Of a stretch of DNA of 64,000 bases, positions 50,614-59,143 are shown in pieces. Within the stretch, counting starts at the first letter, position 1, and each line of letters begins with the position of its first letter. The stretch comes from Chitinimonas arctica (lineage in GTDB: Bacteria > Pseudomonadota > Gammaproteobacteria > Burkholderiales > Chitinimonadaceae), in assembly GCF_007431345.1 (NCBI RefSeq), contig NZ_CP041730.1:434001-498000 (forward strand). Reading direction: 5' to 3'. The position numbers and the translations under genes are program-made. The notes beneath the pieces were generated by a model. The model was not told the DNA's origin. It ran no database searches and was given only the letters and a program-made list of their open reading frames with translations.

Positions 50614-51831
50614 ATGCCTCTTACAGAAATGAAGTGCCGGAACACCAAGCCTGAGGAAAAACCCATCGCCTTACAGGATGGGAACGGCCTCTACCTTGAA
50701 GTTCGCCCCAGCGGGAAGAAAGTCTGGTTGTACCGCTACTGGCTAACACCGAAGAAGGCCGGCCGCTATACCATAGGCGAGTACCCAGCCGTCTCGTTGG
50801 TCGATGCCCGGCGCGAACGCGAGCGCGTCCGTGGCTTGGTTGCCCAGGGTATCAATCCAACCGAGGCTCGCAATCAAGCAAAGTTGATTCAGCGGTCCGA
50901 CCGTTCGGTCACTCTGCGCAAAGTGGCCAATGACTGGATTACCTACAGCACCCCCCACTGGAAGCCCAACACACTTCGCCAAGTAAACACCTTCCTTGAG
51001 CGGGATCTGCTGGCCACTTACGGTGCTTTACCCATTGGGGAGATCACCTCCGCCCACATCCTAACTGCTATCCGCAAAGTCGAAGAGCGCGGCGCCAAGT
51101 CCATCGCGGTGCTGGTTCGCCAATGGGCTGGCGGCATCTTCCGTCATGCCATTGCCAACTTGATCGTTGACATTGACCCTACCTACGCGCTGCGCGGTTC
51201 CATACGCATGCCAACGGTTAAACACCACGCCCATCTTGAAGCACCTGATGTAGGACCGTTTCTGGTCGCGCTCGATGCATATCAAGGCTACGGCCTCACC
51301 AACATCGCCACCAATCTGTTGTTGCTTACACTGGTACGAACTACTGAATTGCGCTTGGCTAAGTGGACTGAATTCGATTTGGAAGCCGCCGAGTGGCGCA
51401 TCCCGGTGGAGCGGATGAAGATGGGGCGCCCGCATATCGTCCCCCTGTCTCGACAAGCCGTTGAAAAACTGCGGATGCTGCATAAATTCACGGGTGAGCG
51501 GAATTTCCTGTTCCCAAACATGCGCCGGCCAAATGAAGGCATGACGAACACCACTATTTTGCGGGTGATCGAGTGCATTGGGTATAAGGGCAAAGTGACC
51601 GGCCACGGCTTCCGTGGCACAGGCACTACTGTGCTGCACGAGAATGGATTTCCCGAGCACGTCATTGAACGCCAACTCGCTCACACTGAGCGAAATCAGG
51701 TTAAAGCTGCCTACAACCACGCCCAGTATTTACCGGAGCGCCGCGAGATGCTGCAGTGGTGGGCAGACTGGATTGATGCGCAGCGGCCTATGCCGAACGT
51801 CGTGCAGGTATCAGCAGTGGAAACCGCGTAA
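50614..51831 (+). CDS. P4-type tyrosine integrase
   Basis: The start is taken at the ATG at 50614 (MPLTEMKCRNTKPEEKP), the usual beginning of this family; a GTG at 50596 lies inside a hairpin. 405 residues: arm-binding DUF4102 domain (about 1-90, ALQDGNGLYLEVRPSGKK), core-binding SAM-like domain (about 100-190), and catalytic domain. The last has Arg in LLTLVRTTELRLAKW, HGFRGTGTT (His-x-x-Arg) and the nucleophile Tyr in AAYNHAQYLPERR. Such integrases insert islands and prophages into tRNA 3' ends; a tRNA 3' fragment lies 80 bp downstream. Confidence 0.94.
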   Translation: MPLTEMKCRNTKPEEKPIALQDGNGLYLEVRPSGKKVWLYRYWLTPKKAGRYTIGEYPAVSLVDARRERERVRGLVAQGINPTEARNQAKLIQRSDRSVTLRKVANDWITYSTPHWKPNTLRQVNTFLERDLLATYGALPIGEITSAHILTAIRKVEERGAKSIAVLVRQWAGGIFRHAIANLIVDIDPTYALRGSIRMPTVKHHAHLEAPDVGPFLVALDAYQGYGLTNIATNLLLLTLVRTTELRLAKWTEFDLEAAEWRIPVERMKMGRPHIVPLSRQAVEKLRMLHKFTGERNFLFPNMRRPNEGMTNTTILRVIECIGYKGKVTGHGFRGTGTTVLHENGFPEHVIERQLAHTERNQVKAAYNHAQYLPERREMLQWWADWIDAQRPMPNVVQVSAVETA

Positions 51832-51910
51832 GGAAACGTTGGCGGCTCACTTGCTGCCATCTGGACCGATGTTGACGTACCGACCTGGCTAGAATAAGTA
51901 TTAGGCAGTC

Positions 51911-51938
51911 ACAGGTTCGATTCCTGTCGGAGGCGCCA
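51911..51938 (+). other. tRNA 3'-end fragment, probable attachment site
   Basis: ACAGG-TTCGATT-CCTGT is a perfect tRNA T-arm, followed by CGGAGGC (3' acceptor strand), G and CCA. No matching 5' part (GCCTCCG...) lies within 100 bp upstream, so this is only the 3' end, as left by site-specific integration into a tRNA gene. I did not see a second copy in the window. The full tRNA, and the tRNA type, must lie outside. Confidence 0.7.
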
Positions 51939-52487
51939 TCTCTAAACCGCGCCAAGCCGCTCAAAACCACGTAGCTACAAGGTTTTCGCAGTTTCCAAAC
52001 CATCACTCGGTGGCTTGGAGCGGCTTCAATTGGCTTGTGTATTCACACGCTAGTCACACGTGAAATTACCTCTGGTCAGCACCTACATAGAGCCCAGACC
52101 TCATGGGCAACCGTGCCCTTCCAGACGATCATCCGTTTTCGGCTCGCCCCATCAGTACCGTAGCGGCGTAGCTTAGAACAGAGTGTCTGATCTTCCTGGC
52201 ATACCTGCACACCATCCTGTTCAAGCAAAATACCAGACTCGACTGGCTTCAGACGCGCACTTAGTCGATCCAGCCCAATCTCGATAGCATGTAGAAGAAG
52301 AGGCTGGCGCCGGTTGAGCGTCCTGCGTGAATACGCCGGCGCAATTGGAGTCCTTCCGGTAAACCTACCGTCCGTCGCCTCGTCAAGCTAGTGACGAGAT
52401 TTGCGGATATATTGTCGGCCCCGCGTAGGCCAGACACCGCTCTGGCCTCACCAAAATTCGCGCAATGATTTCTTCAAGACCTTGTAA
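51939..52487. other. Gene-poor stretch between integrase site and the RHS genes
   Basis: No complete gene is supported here. On the minus strand one frame is open from 52387 down to the TGA at 52076-52078 (103 codons). It reads naturally (for example LHAIEIGLDRLSARLKPVES and RKRMIVWKGTVAHEVWALCRC) but lacks a usable ATG near its beginning. It may be a decayed gene. I do not recognise it. No strong promoter or terminator was seen. Confidence 0.3.
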
Positions 52488-54827
52488 ATGAAACGTTTTT
52501 TCCTCCTTGTTGCCTGCTACCTACTCTCCTATGCCGCCGTGGCGGGGCCGGGCGAAGAGCGCGGTTATGTCTATATCTACGGTCCGATGTATTGGATGGA
52601 TATTCACAAAAAAAGCCCCTGCATGGGTGATCAACCGTCAGACGTTGAGAATGTACCCGGGTGCAAAACGAAGGCCGACCGCAGCGTCCAGCAATATCTA
52701 CGGGAAGGCGGCTACTACAATCAGGGCTGGAGCTACGCGGACGCCATCTGCTATCGGGGCAGCAACGGCGCACCAGATCACTGTCTCGGCGCCGTCAACG
52801 TTCGTCAGGGCATGTGCAAGCCAGGCTGGGAGTACGGCTGGAATAATGGTGTGAAGCCAGAAAAGCAGTACTGCCGCAGCGGCGGCCCCAATGGTTTCTG
52901 CCCTGCCGGCTTTTCCATGCGGGACGATGGGACCTGCGCATGCCCGGCCGGCAAGGAATACGATCCCCAGCAAGGTCAATGCGCCGTCCCGACCAACCCC
53001 ACGCAAAATACCCAGGATAAAACGCCGCCGCAGGACGATTGCCAATGCAGCATTCCGGCTGCGATCGGCGATCCGATTGGTCTAGACCGGGGCCGCACCC
53101 TGATCGACGAGACCGATTACGCCGCCACGGGTGCGTCATCGCTCGCCTTTACCCGCCACTATGACAGCCTGCGTCGCGTGCCTGCCGGTACGGCCGCACG
53201 CGGCTGGGATGCCAGCGGCTGGCGCCACAACTACGATATCCGTCTATTTACACGCGCCGCTTACAACCGTCTCGATATGATGCTCCAGCTTGGTCAACGG
53301 ACGATGTCGTTTCGCTTATTGGACGGTGAACCCCGCCGTTGGCAAGCCGACGCCGATGTCAATGCCAGCCTGACCGAACTGCCGGGCGGCGGCTGGCAGT
53401 ACCGTGATGGCGACGATAGCGTATGGACCTTTGACGACTATCTACAGCCCGTCAGCCAAGTCCAACGCAATGGCTACACCCTGACGTTCACTACCAATGC
53501 CAACCAAGATATCTTCCTGGTCCGCGACAGCTTCCAGCGCCAACTGCGCATCGACTACGACGGCCTGCTGATCAAGCAAGTCACCCCGCCCAGCGGCAAG
53601 GTCATCACCTACGGCTACGAGGCCGGCAAGCTGGTCTCGGTCAGCCACGCTGATGGCTATCGCCGCCAATACCAATACCTGGTCCGGGTGTCGCCCATTG
53701 CCAATGCCCCGGCTGCCATTAGCGACCTGATCGACGAGAACCAGAAGCCTTTCGCCCATTGGGAATACGACGCCACCACCGGCCTGACCATTGCTACCTG
53801 GGAAGCCGGCAAGCAAAACCACTATCAGGTGGACCAGTACCAATTCGACGCCCAAAACCAGCTGCAGTCGGTGCGCTTCACCGATCCGCTCGGCGTCAGC
53901 CACAGCTATGGCCAGGCCAGCCAACTCGACGTGACCCGCCCCCGCCAGGAAACCCGCAGCGGTGCCCGTGCCGGCGATCCCGTGCAGACCCGCAGCCAGA
54001 CCTACGACGCGCAAAACAACCTGGCCAGTGTGACCAACTTCAAGGGCGCGACCACCACCTACAAATACGAACTGGCTCGCAACCTTCAAATCGAGCGTAT
54101 CGAGTCTGCCGGCACGGACAAAGCCCGCACCACCCGGACCGAATGGTGGTCCAACCTGCGTATCCCGCTGGCTATTTCCGCCCCCTCACTGCGCACCACC
54201 TTTGTCCCCGATAGCAAGGGCAATATCCTCAGCCGCACCGAGCAAGCCACCCTTGACCCCAACGGCAGCCAAGGCTTCAATGCCGCACCGACCGGCAGCG
54301 CCCGCGTCTGGCAGTACACCTACTACCCGAATGGCCTGCTGTGGACCGCCACCGAGCCGGACCTGTCGGTGAGCACCTTCGTCTACGACGCCCAGGGCAA
54401 CCTCAGCCAAGCCACCGACGGCGCTGGCTTGGTCACCCTCTATCAGGACTACACCCCGGCCGGCCAGGTGGGCCGTATCAAACAGCCCGACGGTGTCACC
54501 ATCACGCTGGGCTATGACCTGCGCGGCCGCCTCAAGACCCGCACGGTCGGCAGCCTGGTGACCACCTATAGCTACCACCCCACCGGCCAGCTGAGCCAGG
54601 TCGACACTCCAGACGGCCGCAAGCTGAACTATGACTACGACACAGCCCACCGCCTGACCGTGATCCGCGACAACCTCGGCAACCGCATCGTCTACACCCT
54701 GGATGCCATGGGCAATCGCAAGTTCACCGAGCTACAGGACAGCAGCAACAGCCTGGCCCAGCTGGTCGCCCAAATTGACGCTGACCGGGCCCCCTTGGCC
54801 CGTCCCACTGCTCGTACCGCAAGCTAA
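52488..54827 (+). CDS. Secreted YD/RHS-repeat protein, N-terminal half
   Basis: 779 residues with a Sec signal peptide (MKRFFLLVACYLLSYAAVAG). A Cys-rich N-terminal domain (about 22-190, with CPAGFSMRDDGTCACPAGKEYDP) leads into a DUF6531-like start (IGDPIGLDRGRTLIDETDY, about 197-215). Many YD repeats follow (YGYEAGKLVSVSHADGYRR, YSYHPTGQLSQVDTPDGRK). It ends mid-array (LDAMGNRKFTELQDSSNSL) without an RHS core or toxin. RHS proteins form a hollow shell around a toxin; here the shell seems divided between this gene and the next, which starts 19 bp later in another frame. Confidence 0.85.
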   Translation: MKRFFLLVACYLLSYAAVAGPGEERGYVYIYGPMYWMDIHKKSPCMGDQPSDVENVPGCKTKADRSVQQYLREGGYYNQGWSYADAICYRGSNGAPDHCLGAVNVRQGMCKPGWEYGWNNGVKPEKQYCRSGGPNGFCPAGFSMRDDGTCACPAGKEYDPQQGQCAVPTNPTQNTQDKTPPQDDCQCSIPAAIGDPIGLDRGRTLIDETDYAATGASSLAFTRHYDSLRRVPAGTAARGWDASGWRHNYDIRLFTRAAYNRLDMMLQLGQRTMSFRLLDGEPRRWQADADVNASLTELPGGGWQYRDGDDSVWTFDDYLQPVSQVQRNGYTLTFTTNANQDIFLVRDSFQRQLRIDYDGLLIKQVTPPSGKVITYGYEAGKLVSVSHADGYRRQYQYLVRVSPIANAPAAISDLIDENQKPFAHWEYDATTGLTIATWEAGKQNHYQVDQYQFDAQNQLQSVRFTDPLGVSHSYGQASQLDVTRPRQETRSGARAGDPVQTRSQTYDAQNNLASVTNFKGATTTYKYELARNLQIERIESAGTDKARTTRTEWWSNLRIPLAISAPSLRTTFVPDSKGNILSRTEQATLDPNGSQGFNAAPTGSARVWQYTYYPNGLLWTATEPDLSVSTFVYDAQGNLSQATDGAGLVTLYQDYTPAGQVGRIKQPDGVTITLGYDLRGRLKTRTVGSLVTTYSYHPTGQLSQVDTPDGRKLNYDYDTAHRLTVIRDNLGNRIVYTLDAMGNRKFTELQDSSNSLAQLVAQIDADRAPLARPTARTAS

Positions 54828-54846
54828 GCCTGATAAAATAAGCCCA

Positions 54847-57213
54847 ATGAAATTTTCCAAACTGATACTCGCGGCCACGCTGGCCCTCAGCCTGCCGCTG
54901 GCCGCCGCCACCGTCCAAACCATCAAGCGCGAATTCGACCTGCACGGCAATCTTGCCAAGGAAATCCGCAACGACGGTGGTTGGACCGAATACACGTACG
55001 ACCCGAACGACCTGGTGAAGACGCGTACTGACGACCTGGGCCGGCTCAGCGTGTTCGAGTACGATGCGCTCGATCGCATGATCACCCGCACCGATACGGC
55101 CTTGGGTGTCACCCGCATCCAGCGCTTCGACTACGACGGACGCAACCGCCTGACCAAGTACACCGATCCGCGCGGCCTGGTCACCACCTATACCTATAAC
55201 GGCTTCGACGAAATCCTCGTCCAGACCAGTCCCGATAGCGGTGTCACCACCACGGTCCCCAACGGCAAAGGCGGTACCGATACCGTCACCGACGCCAAGC
55301 GGCAAACCACCAAGTTCCACTACGACCTCGCCGGCCGTCTGGACAAGCTCACCTACGCCGACCAGAGCACCGTTACCTTCGGCTACGGCACCACCGGCCC
55401 ACGGGCCGGCAAGCTGCAGCTGATCACCGACTCGCAAGGCGATCAGATCAGCATCCCCTACGACGACCTCGGCCGTCCCATGGGTGAATGGCGCACCATC
55501 GCCGGCAAGCAATACATCACTCGTGAGAACTACGACAGCGCGGGACGCCTGAAACAGCGCGTCTACCCCAGCGGCCGCACCATCACCTACAACTTCAATG
55601 CCGCCGGCCAGATCAACCAGATCCTCACCCAAGCCAATGCCACCGCCGCCACAACGGTACTGGCCAAGGACATTACATACCGCCCCTTCGGCGCCGCGCA
55701 GAACTGGACCTATGGCAATGGCGAACTGCACACCAGCCGCTATGACCTTGACGGTCGGTTGACCCAGATTAGCCTGGGCGACAGCACCCTGACCCTGGGC
55801 TACGACACTGGCAGCCGCATCAAGACCCAGAAGATCAGCGGCGGCTGGTGGGAGCGATTACTGCAAAAGCTTGGCCTGCCCGCTGGCCAGCAAACTCAGT
55901 ACGGTTACGATGGCTACGACCGCCTGAGCAGCTGGCAGGACGGCACCAAGAGCCAGGCCTACAAATACGACGTCAGCAACAACCGCACCGAACTGACCGT
56001 CAACGGCAAGACCTTTGTCCAGCGCGTCGAGACGACCAGCAACCGCTTGACTGCCAGCGACGGCCCGCAAAGCAGTGTCTACCAATATGACGCCAATGGC
56101 AGCCGTACGAGCGACACCAAGCAAAGCTACATCTACAACGCCCGTGGACGGCTCATCGCTGCTGCCGGGGCGCAATACGTGGTCAATGCCCTGGGTCAGC
56201 GCATCGTCAAGACCTACCAAGGCCAGACCACGGTCTACCACTACGACATGCAAGGCCATCTGATCGCCGAAAGCGACCAGCTGGGCAATACCAAGCGCGA
56301 GTACGTCTATCTCCATGACACCCCGATCGCCGTCATCGACTTCGGTGCGGTTCGCTATATCCATACCGACCACTTGGGCACCACCCGGTTAATCACCGAC
56401 GCCACTAAGCGACCGATTTGGGCGTGGCAGGGCGAGCCATTCGGTAATAGCGCCCCCAATGAAGACCCAGAGGCCACTGGCGGCGCCTATGCCTACAACA
56501 TGCGCCATCCTGGCCAGTACTTCGATCGCGAGACTGGGCTGTTCTACAATGGGCACCGTGACTACGATGCGGCGGGCGGACGGTACATCCAGTCGGACCC
56601 AATAGGCTTGGCTGGCGGGCTCAATACCTATGCCTATGTGGATGGAAATCCGCTCAGTTATAGCGATCCGCTCGGATTATTCCGAAGTCCCGATTGGATG
56701 CGCGCAGTCATTCCTGGGCAAGTGGCGTGGGACAATGCTCTCACCGCTTGGGAAAACGGCAACCGGGGTGCGGCTGTTGCCCATACCGGCGTGATGTTTG
56801 GTGAGGCGCTAGCGACCGTGATGACCTCCGGCGGCTATGGTGCTTCTCGCCAGGCGGTGGTTTGTACGGTAAATTCAACGGCCGCAAAGGAGGCAGGCAT
56901 TGTCGCCAACGGCGTTCGCGGAAGAGCATCAGAGGTACGGGTACTTCAAGAGCTTGGTTTGTCGAAGAACACGACAGTAGTTTCAACTGCCGAAGGTCGA
57001 GCCATACCAGATGCATTGACGAACTCGCTATCTGTTGAAATTAAAGACACTATAAACGTTAGTCTGACGCGGCAACTAAGGGTTCAAACTGAGGCTGCCA
57101 GAGCGGCTGGGCGCGAGTCGGTGCTCATCACCGGGGAGAAGACGTGCATCAGCGGTGCTTGTAGCCGAGCGTTTGACACAATTATTCGTCGTTCTGACTT
57201 GGGACCGAGGTAA
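54847..57213 (+). CDS. Secreted RHS-repeat protein with C-terminal PD-(D/E)xK nuclease toxin
   Basis: The start is the ATG at 54847, giving 788 residues and a second signal peptide (MKFSKLILAATLALSLPLAAA). YD repeats (about 30-480) lead to the RHS core: YIHTDHLGTTRLITDA, GQYFDRETGLFYNGHRDYD, GRYIQSDPIGLAGG and SDPLGL (to about 617). The variable C-terminus has GVRGRASEVRVLQELGL, IPD (D722), E731-I-K733 and TRQLRVQTEAARAAGRE, the pattern of the Tox-REase-7 restriction-endonuclease-fold toxins. It should cut nucleic acid. The next gene, 2 bp away, is the likely immunity gene. Confidence 0.87.
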   Translation: MKFSKLILAATLALSLPLAAATVQTIKREFDLHGNLAKEIRNDGGWTEYTYDPNDLVKTRTDDLGRLSVFEYDALDRMITRTDTALGVTRIQRFDYDGRNRLTKYTDPRGLVTTYTYNGFDEILVQTSPDSGVTTTVPNGKGGTDTVTDAKRQTTKFHYDLAGRLDKLTYADQSTVTFGYGTTGPRAGKLQLITDSQGDQISIPYDDLGRPMGEWRTIAGKQYITRENYDSAGRLKQRVYPSGRTITYNFNAAGQINQILTQANATAATTVLAKDITYRPFGAAQNWTYGNGELHTSRYDLDGRLTQISLGDSTLTLGYDTGSRIKTQKISGGWWERLLQKLGLPAGQQTQYGYDGYDRLSSWQDGTKSQAYKYDVSNNRTELTVNGKTFVQRVETTSNRLTASDGPQSSVYQYDANGSRTSDTKQSYIYNARGRLIAAAGAQYVVNALGQRIVKTYQGQTTVYHYDMQGHLIAESDQLGNTKREYVYLHDTPIAVIDFGAVRYIHTDHLGTTRLITDATKRPIWAWQGEPFGNSAPNEDPEATGGAYAYNMRHPGQYFDRETGLFYNGHRDYDAAGGRYIQSDPIGLAGGLNTYAYVDGNPLSYSDPLGLFRSPDWMRAVIPGQVAWDNALTAWENGNRGAAVAHTGVMFGEALATVMTSGGYGASRQAVVCTVNSTAAKEAGIVANGVRGRASEVRVLQELGLSKNTTVVSTAEGRAIPDALTNSLSVEIKDTINVSLTRQLRVQTEAARAAGRESVLITGEKTCISGACSRAFDTIIRRSDLGPR

Positions 57214-57215
57214 AG

Positions 57216-57926
57216 ATGCTGGAAGCAGGGTTTGAGTTTGAAAATAATATTGCGCGAGTAGTAGCGGCATTCGAGACGTTGCCGGTAGCGCTTCGACCTG
57301 TTTACTTCAGCCACACGGAGGAAGTTAGTAACGCGGCCGATCAGATTGAAGACAAGAAGAGATTTGCCGCTTTCGTTGCCAAAAGCCAATCAGGTTTCTT
57401 CTTGCTTGCTCCCGGAATCACTTACAGCATCAGAATCGCGACGGGAAAATCAACTATTTGCGATTGTTTTTTAGATGTTGATCCATCACTTGCTAAGGAG
57501 TTCTTAATCCATATGGCGACTGCACAGCCGATCTTCGGCTTTGCCTGTGAGCCGCAAGAAAGAGAGCATCGAAATCGAGTGGTGACTAAGCAAGGCGTGA
57601 ATACGATCGAGAGTTGGGTTGGCCGAGATTCGCAAAAATATTTGCCTGGGTTCTATTGGCTAACTCTGCTGCCTGATTCTCTCGCGACGAGGCATGCTGT
57701 TCCTCTACCTGTTGTGGAAAAAGCCGCGCAAGAACACGTGGCGCTTCAAGGCGGTCAGCATCTCTTTCGGTTCTATGAGCAGCCTCAGGACTGGCAGTCA
57801 GTGCAAAGCATTGCCGAACTGATTTCAACGCTGCCGGGAGTCTTTGATATCGAAAAGATGAAGCCTCAACTTGCAGCGGCAAAAAATTTCCTTGATCTCA
57901 ATGCTGCGTTGAGAAACTGGAAATGA
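57216..57926 (+). CDS. Putative immunity protein for the RHS toxin
   Basis: This 236-residue cytoplasmic-looking protein starts 2 bp after the toxin stop, with GAGG from the toxin 3' end as ribosome binding site. No signal peptide or known enzyme motif is seen. Features include FYWLTLLPDSLATRH and HLFRFYEQPQDWQSVQ. GC is visibly lower than in the RHS genes, typical of exchangeable toxin tip/immunity cassettes. The role is inferred from position; I do not recognise the family with certainty. Confidence 0.7.
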   Translation: MLEAGFEFENNIARVVAAFETLPVALRPVYFSHTEEVSNAADQIEDKKRFAAFVAKSQSGFFLLAPGITYSIRIATGKSTICDCFLDVDPSLAKEFLIHMATAQPIFGFACEPQEREHRNRVVTKQGVNTIESWVGRDSQKYLPGFYWLTLLPDSLATRHAVPLPVVEKAAQEHVALQGGQHLFRFYEQPQDWQSVQSIAELISTLPGVFDIEKMKPQLAAAKNFLDLNAALRNWK

Positions 57927-58022
57927 AAAACAAAATCAGGGACATAAGGGACAGAGTGCCTAACGCGGCATGAAACGAAGTTAGCATCTGGTACCACAAC
58001 AACAGCTTGCGAGGCTTGAGAG

Positions 58023-58334
58023 ATGCTGCGCTTTGTAACCGTCGAGAGATTCGCCGAGTTGAGCGGCTACACCCCCCATGCTATCCGCGCCAAGATAAGT
58101 CGCGGCATCTGGAGGCACGGTGACGTGGTTATCAAGGCACCGGACAACCGGATTTTGATCGACGTGCAGCGCTATGAAGAGTGGGTGCTATCCGCTACGC
58201 AGCTAGGCCAGTTGCGAAGCAACACACCCTCGCAATCTCCCCTCCCTCTGCGAGAACCAGCGCAACGACCGGTAGTGGGCGCAAGCCCACCCCCGCTAGG
58301 GGCTCGTAAGACCAGTAAAGGCCTGCGGGGTTAA
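58023..58334 (+). CDS. Phage excisionase-like DNA-binding protein
   Basis: This 103-residue protein begins LRFVTVERFAELSGYTPHAI and continues RAKISRGIWRHGDVVIKAPD, NRILIDVQRYEEWV. This is the winged-helix pattern found in many prophage excisionases and AlpA-like regulators (recognition helix about 17-30). The C-terminal 40 residues are Pro/Ser-rich and probably disordered. It overlaps the convergent endolysin gene by 4 bp, marking the left edge of the prophage genes. Its own integrase is not adjacent; the integrase at 50.6 kb is the only one in view. Confidence 0.75.
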   Translation: MLRFVTVERFAELSGYTPHAIRAKISRGIWRHGDVVIKAPDNRILIDVQRYEEWVLSATQLGQLRSNTPSQSPLPLREPAQRPVVGASPPPLGARKTSKGLRG

Positions 58335-58831
58335 TCACACAGCGCCCGCTCCGCTGCCCGACGATTCTCCAAACCTTGCACGTAGACCTTCTTGCCGGTC
58401 TTGGCGTCGGTGATATACGACCAGGCCGGCTGGCCCGCATCGTTGACTTGGATCGCGCGGCACGCACTGCCCCAGTCACCCTGGCGGGCATAGCGAGCAG
58501 CAGCGGATTGGCAGGCGCCGGCCGAACCGACGTTGTACGCGAAGGCGGTCAGAGCGGCGGCTTGGTTGGGCGTCATGGGAACAGGAACGCAACGGCTGAT
58601 AGCGGCATAGGTCTCGGTCAGTTCTTCCCGTAGCCAGGCCTCGCAGGTGGCATCGCTGTAAGTCGCACCGATTTTGACGCGCGGGCCGGTCTGTCCCATA
58701 CAGGCTGTGGGAATGCCAGCCACATCGAGATAGGTCCGATTGCGCTTGCCTTCCCAGCGGATGACAAAGGGTGTGGCGAGGGCCAGCACGGCGGCGGTGC
58801 TGGCGGTGAGGATACGCAGCCGGGTACTCAC
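58331..58831 (-). CDS. Phage endolysin, GH24 lysozyme with signal-anchor
   Basis: This 166-residue muramidase has an N-terminal hydrophobic segment (about 7-24, LTASTAAVLALATPFVI) that acts as signal-arrest-release anchor. The GH24 active site is E27-x8-D36-x5-T42 in WEGKRNRTYLDVAGIPTACM, and NQAAALTAFAYNVGSAG is typical. It degrades peptidoglycan at lysis. The gene overlaps the holin-like gene by 4 bp, a usual lysis cassette. Confidence 0.9.
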   Translation of the reverse strand: MSTRLRILTASTAAVLALATPFVIRWEGKRNRTYLDVAGIPTACMGQTGPRVKIGATYSDATCEAWLREELTETYAAISRCVPVPMTPNQAAALTAFAYNVGSAGACQSAAARYARQGDWGSACRAIQVNDAGQPAWSYITDAKTGKKVYVQGLENRRAAERALCD

Positions 58832-59076
58832 GGCTTATCCCCCGAGCCTAGCTGATGGATAAAGGCCAGTACGGCGGTGACCAGCATCACGATGGGCGTC
58901 ACCCATTTTGCGATGGTGCCCAGGACTTCCAGTACCCGCATGCCGCCGCGCACGGTGTCGAGGATTTCGCGCACCTCGCTGGTGATGGCGGTGTTTTGCT
59001 GCATTTGGGTCGAAAGATCGGCCAGCTTGTGATCGACCTGCTCGCGCCAGCGGTCGGGGGGGATGGGATTTTGCAT
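58828..59076 (-). CDS. Small phage membrane protein, probable holin
   Basis: The start is the ATG at 59076 (MQNPIPPDRWREQVDHKL) with a perfect GGAGGT; longer readings lack one. 82 residues: a soluble helical N-terminus (about 10-45) and one membrane helix (about 52-74, IAKWVTPIVMLVTAVLAFIHQLG). Size, membrane helix and coupling to the endolysin suggest a holin or holin-like gene; the topology resembles no holin I can name. Confidence 0.7.
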   Translation of the reverse strand: MQNPIPPDRWREQVDHKLADLSTQMQQNTAITSEVREILDTVRGGMRVLEVLGTIAKWVTPIVMLVTAVLAFIHQLGSGDKP

Positions 59077-59101
59077 AGGTACCTCCAAGGACATCGGCAA
59101 T

Positions 59102-59122
59102 AAAAAACCCCGCACGGCGGGG
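59102..59122 (-). terminator. Rho-independent terminator after the tail operon
   Basis: On the minus strand CCCCGC (59122-59117) pairs with GCGGGG (59113-59108), loop CGT, followed by TTTTTT (59107-59102). It sits 22 bp past the gene D stop and before the lysis genes. Confidence 0.8.
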
Positions 59123-59143
59123 CACACTGTCTGGGGTTGCGGA

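Noticed and set aside
51840..51938. Possible complete tRNA gene downstream of the integrase
   Set aside because: Only the T-arm and acceptor 3' strand are present; no anticodon or D arm and no GCCTCCG 5' strand lie upstream.
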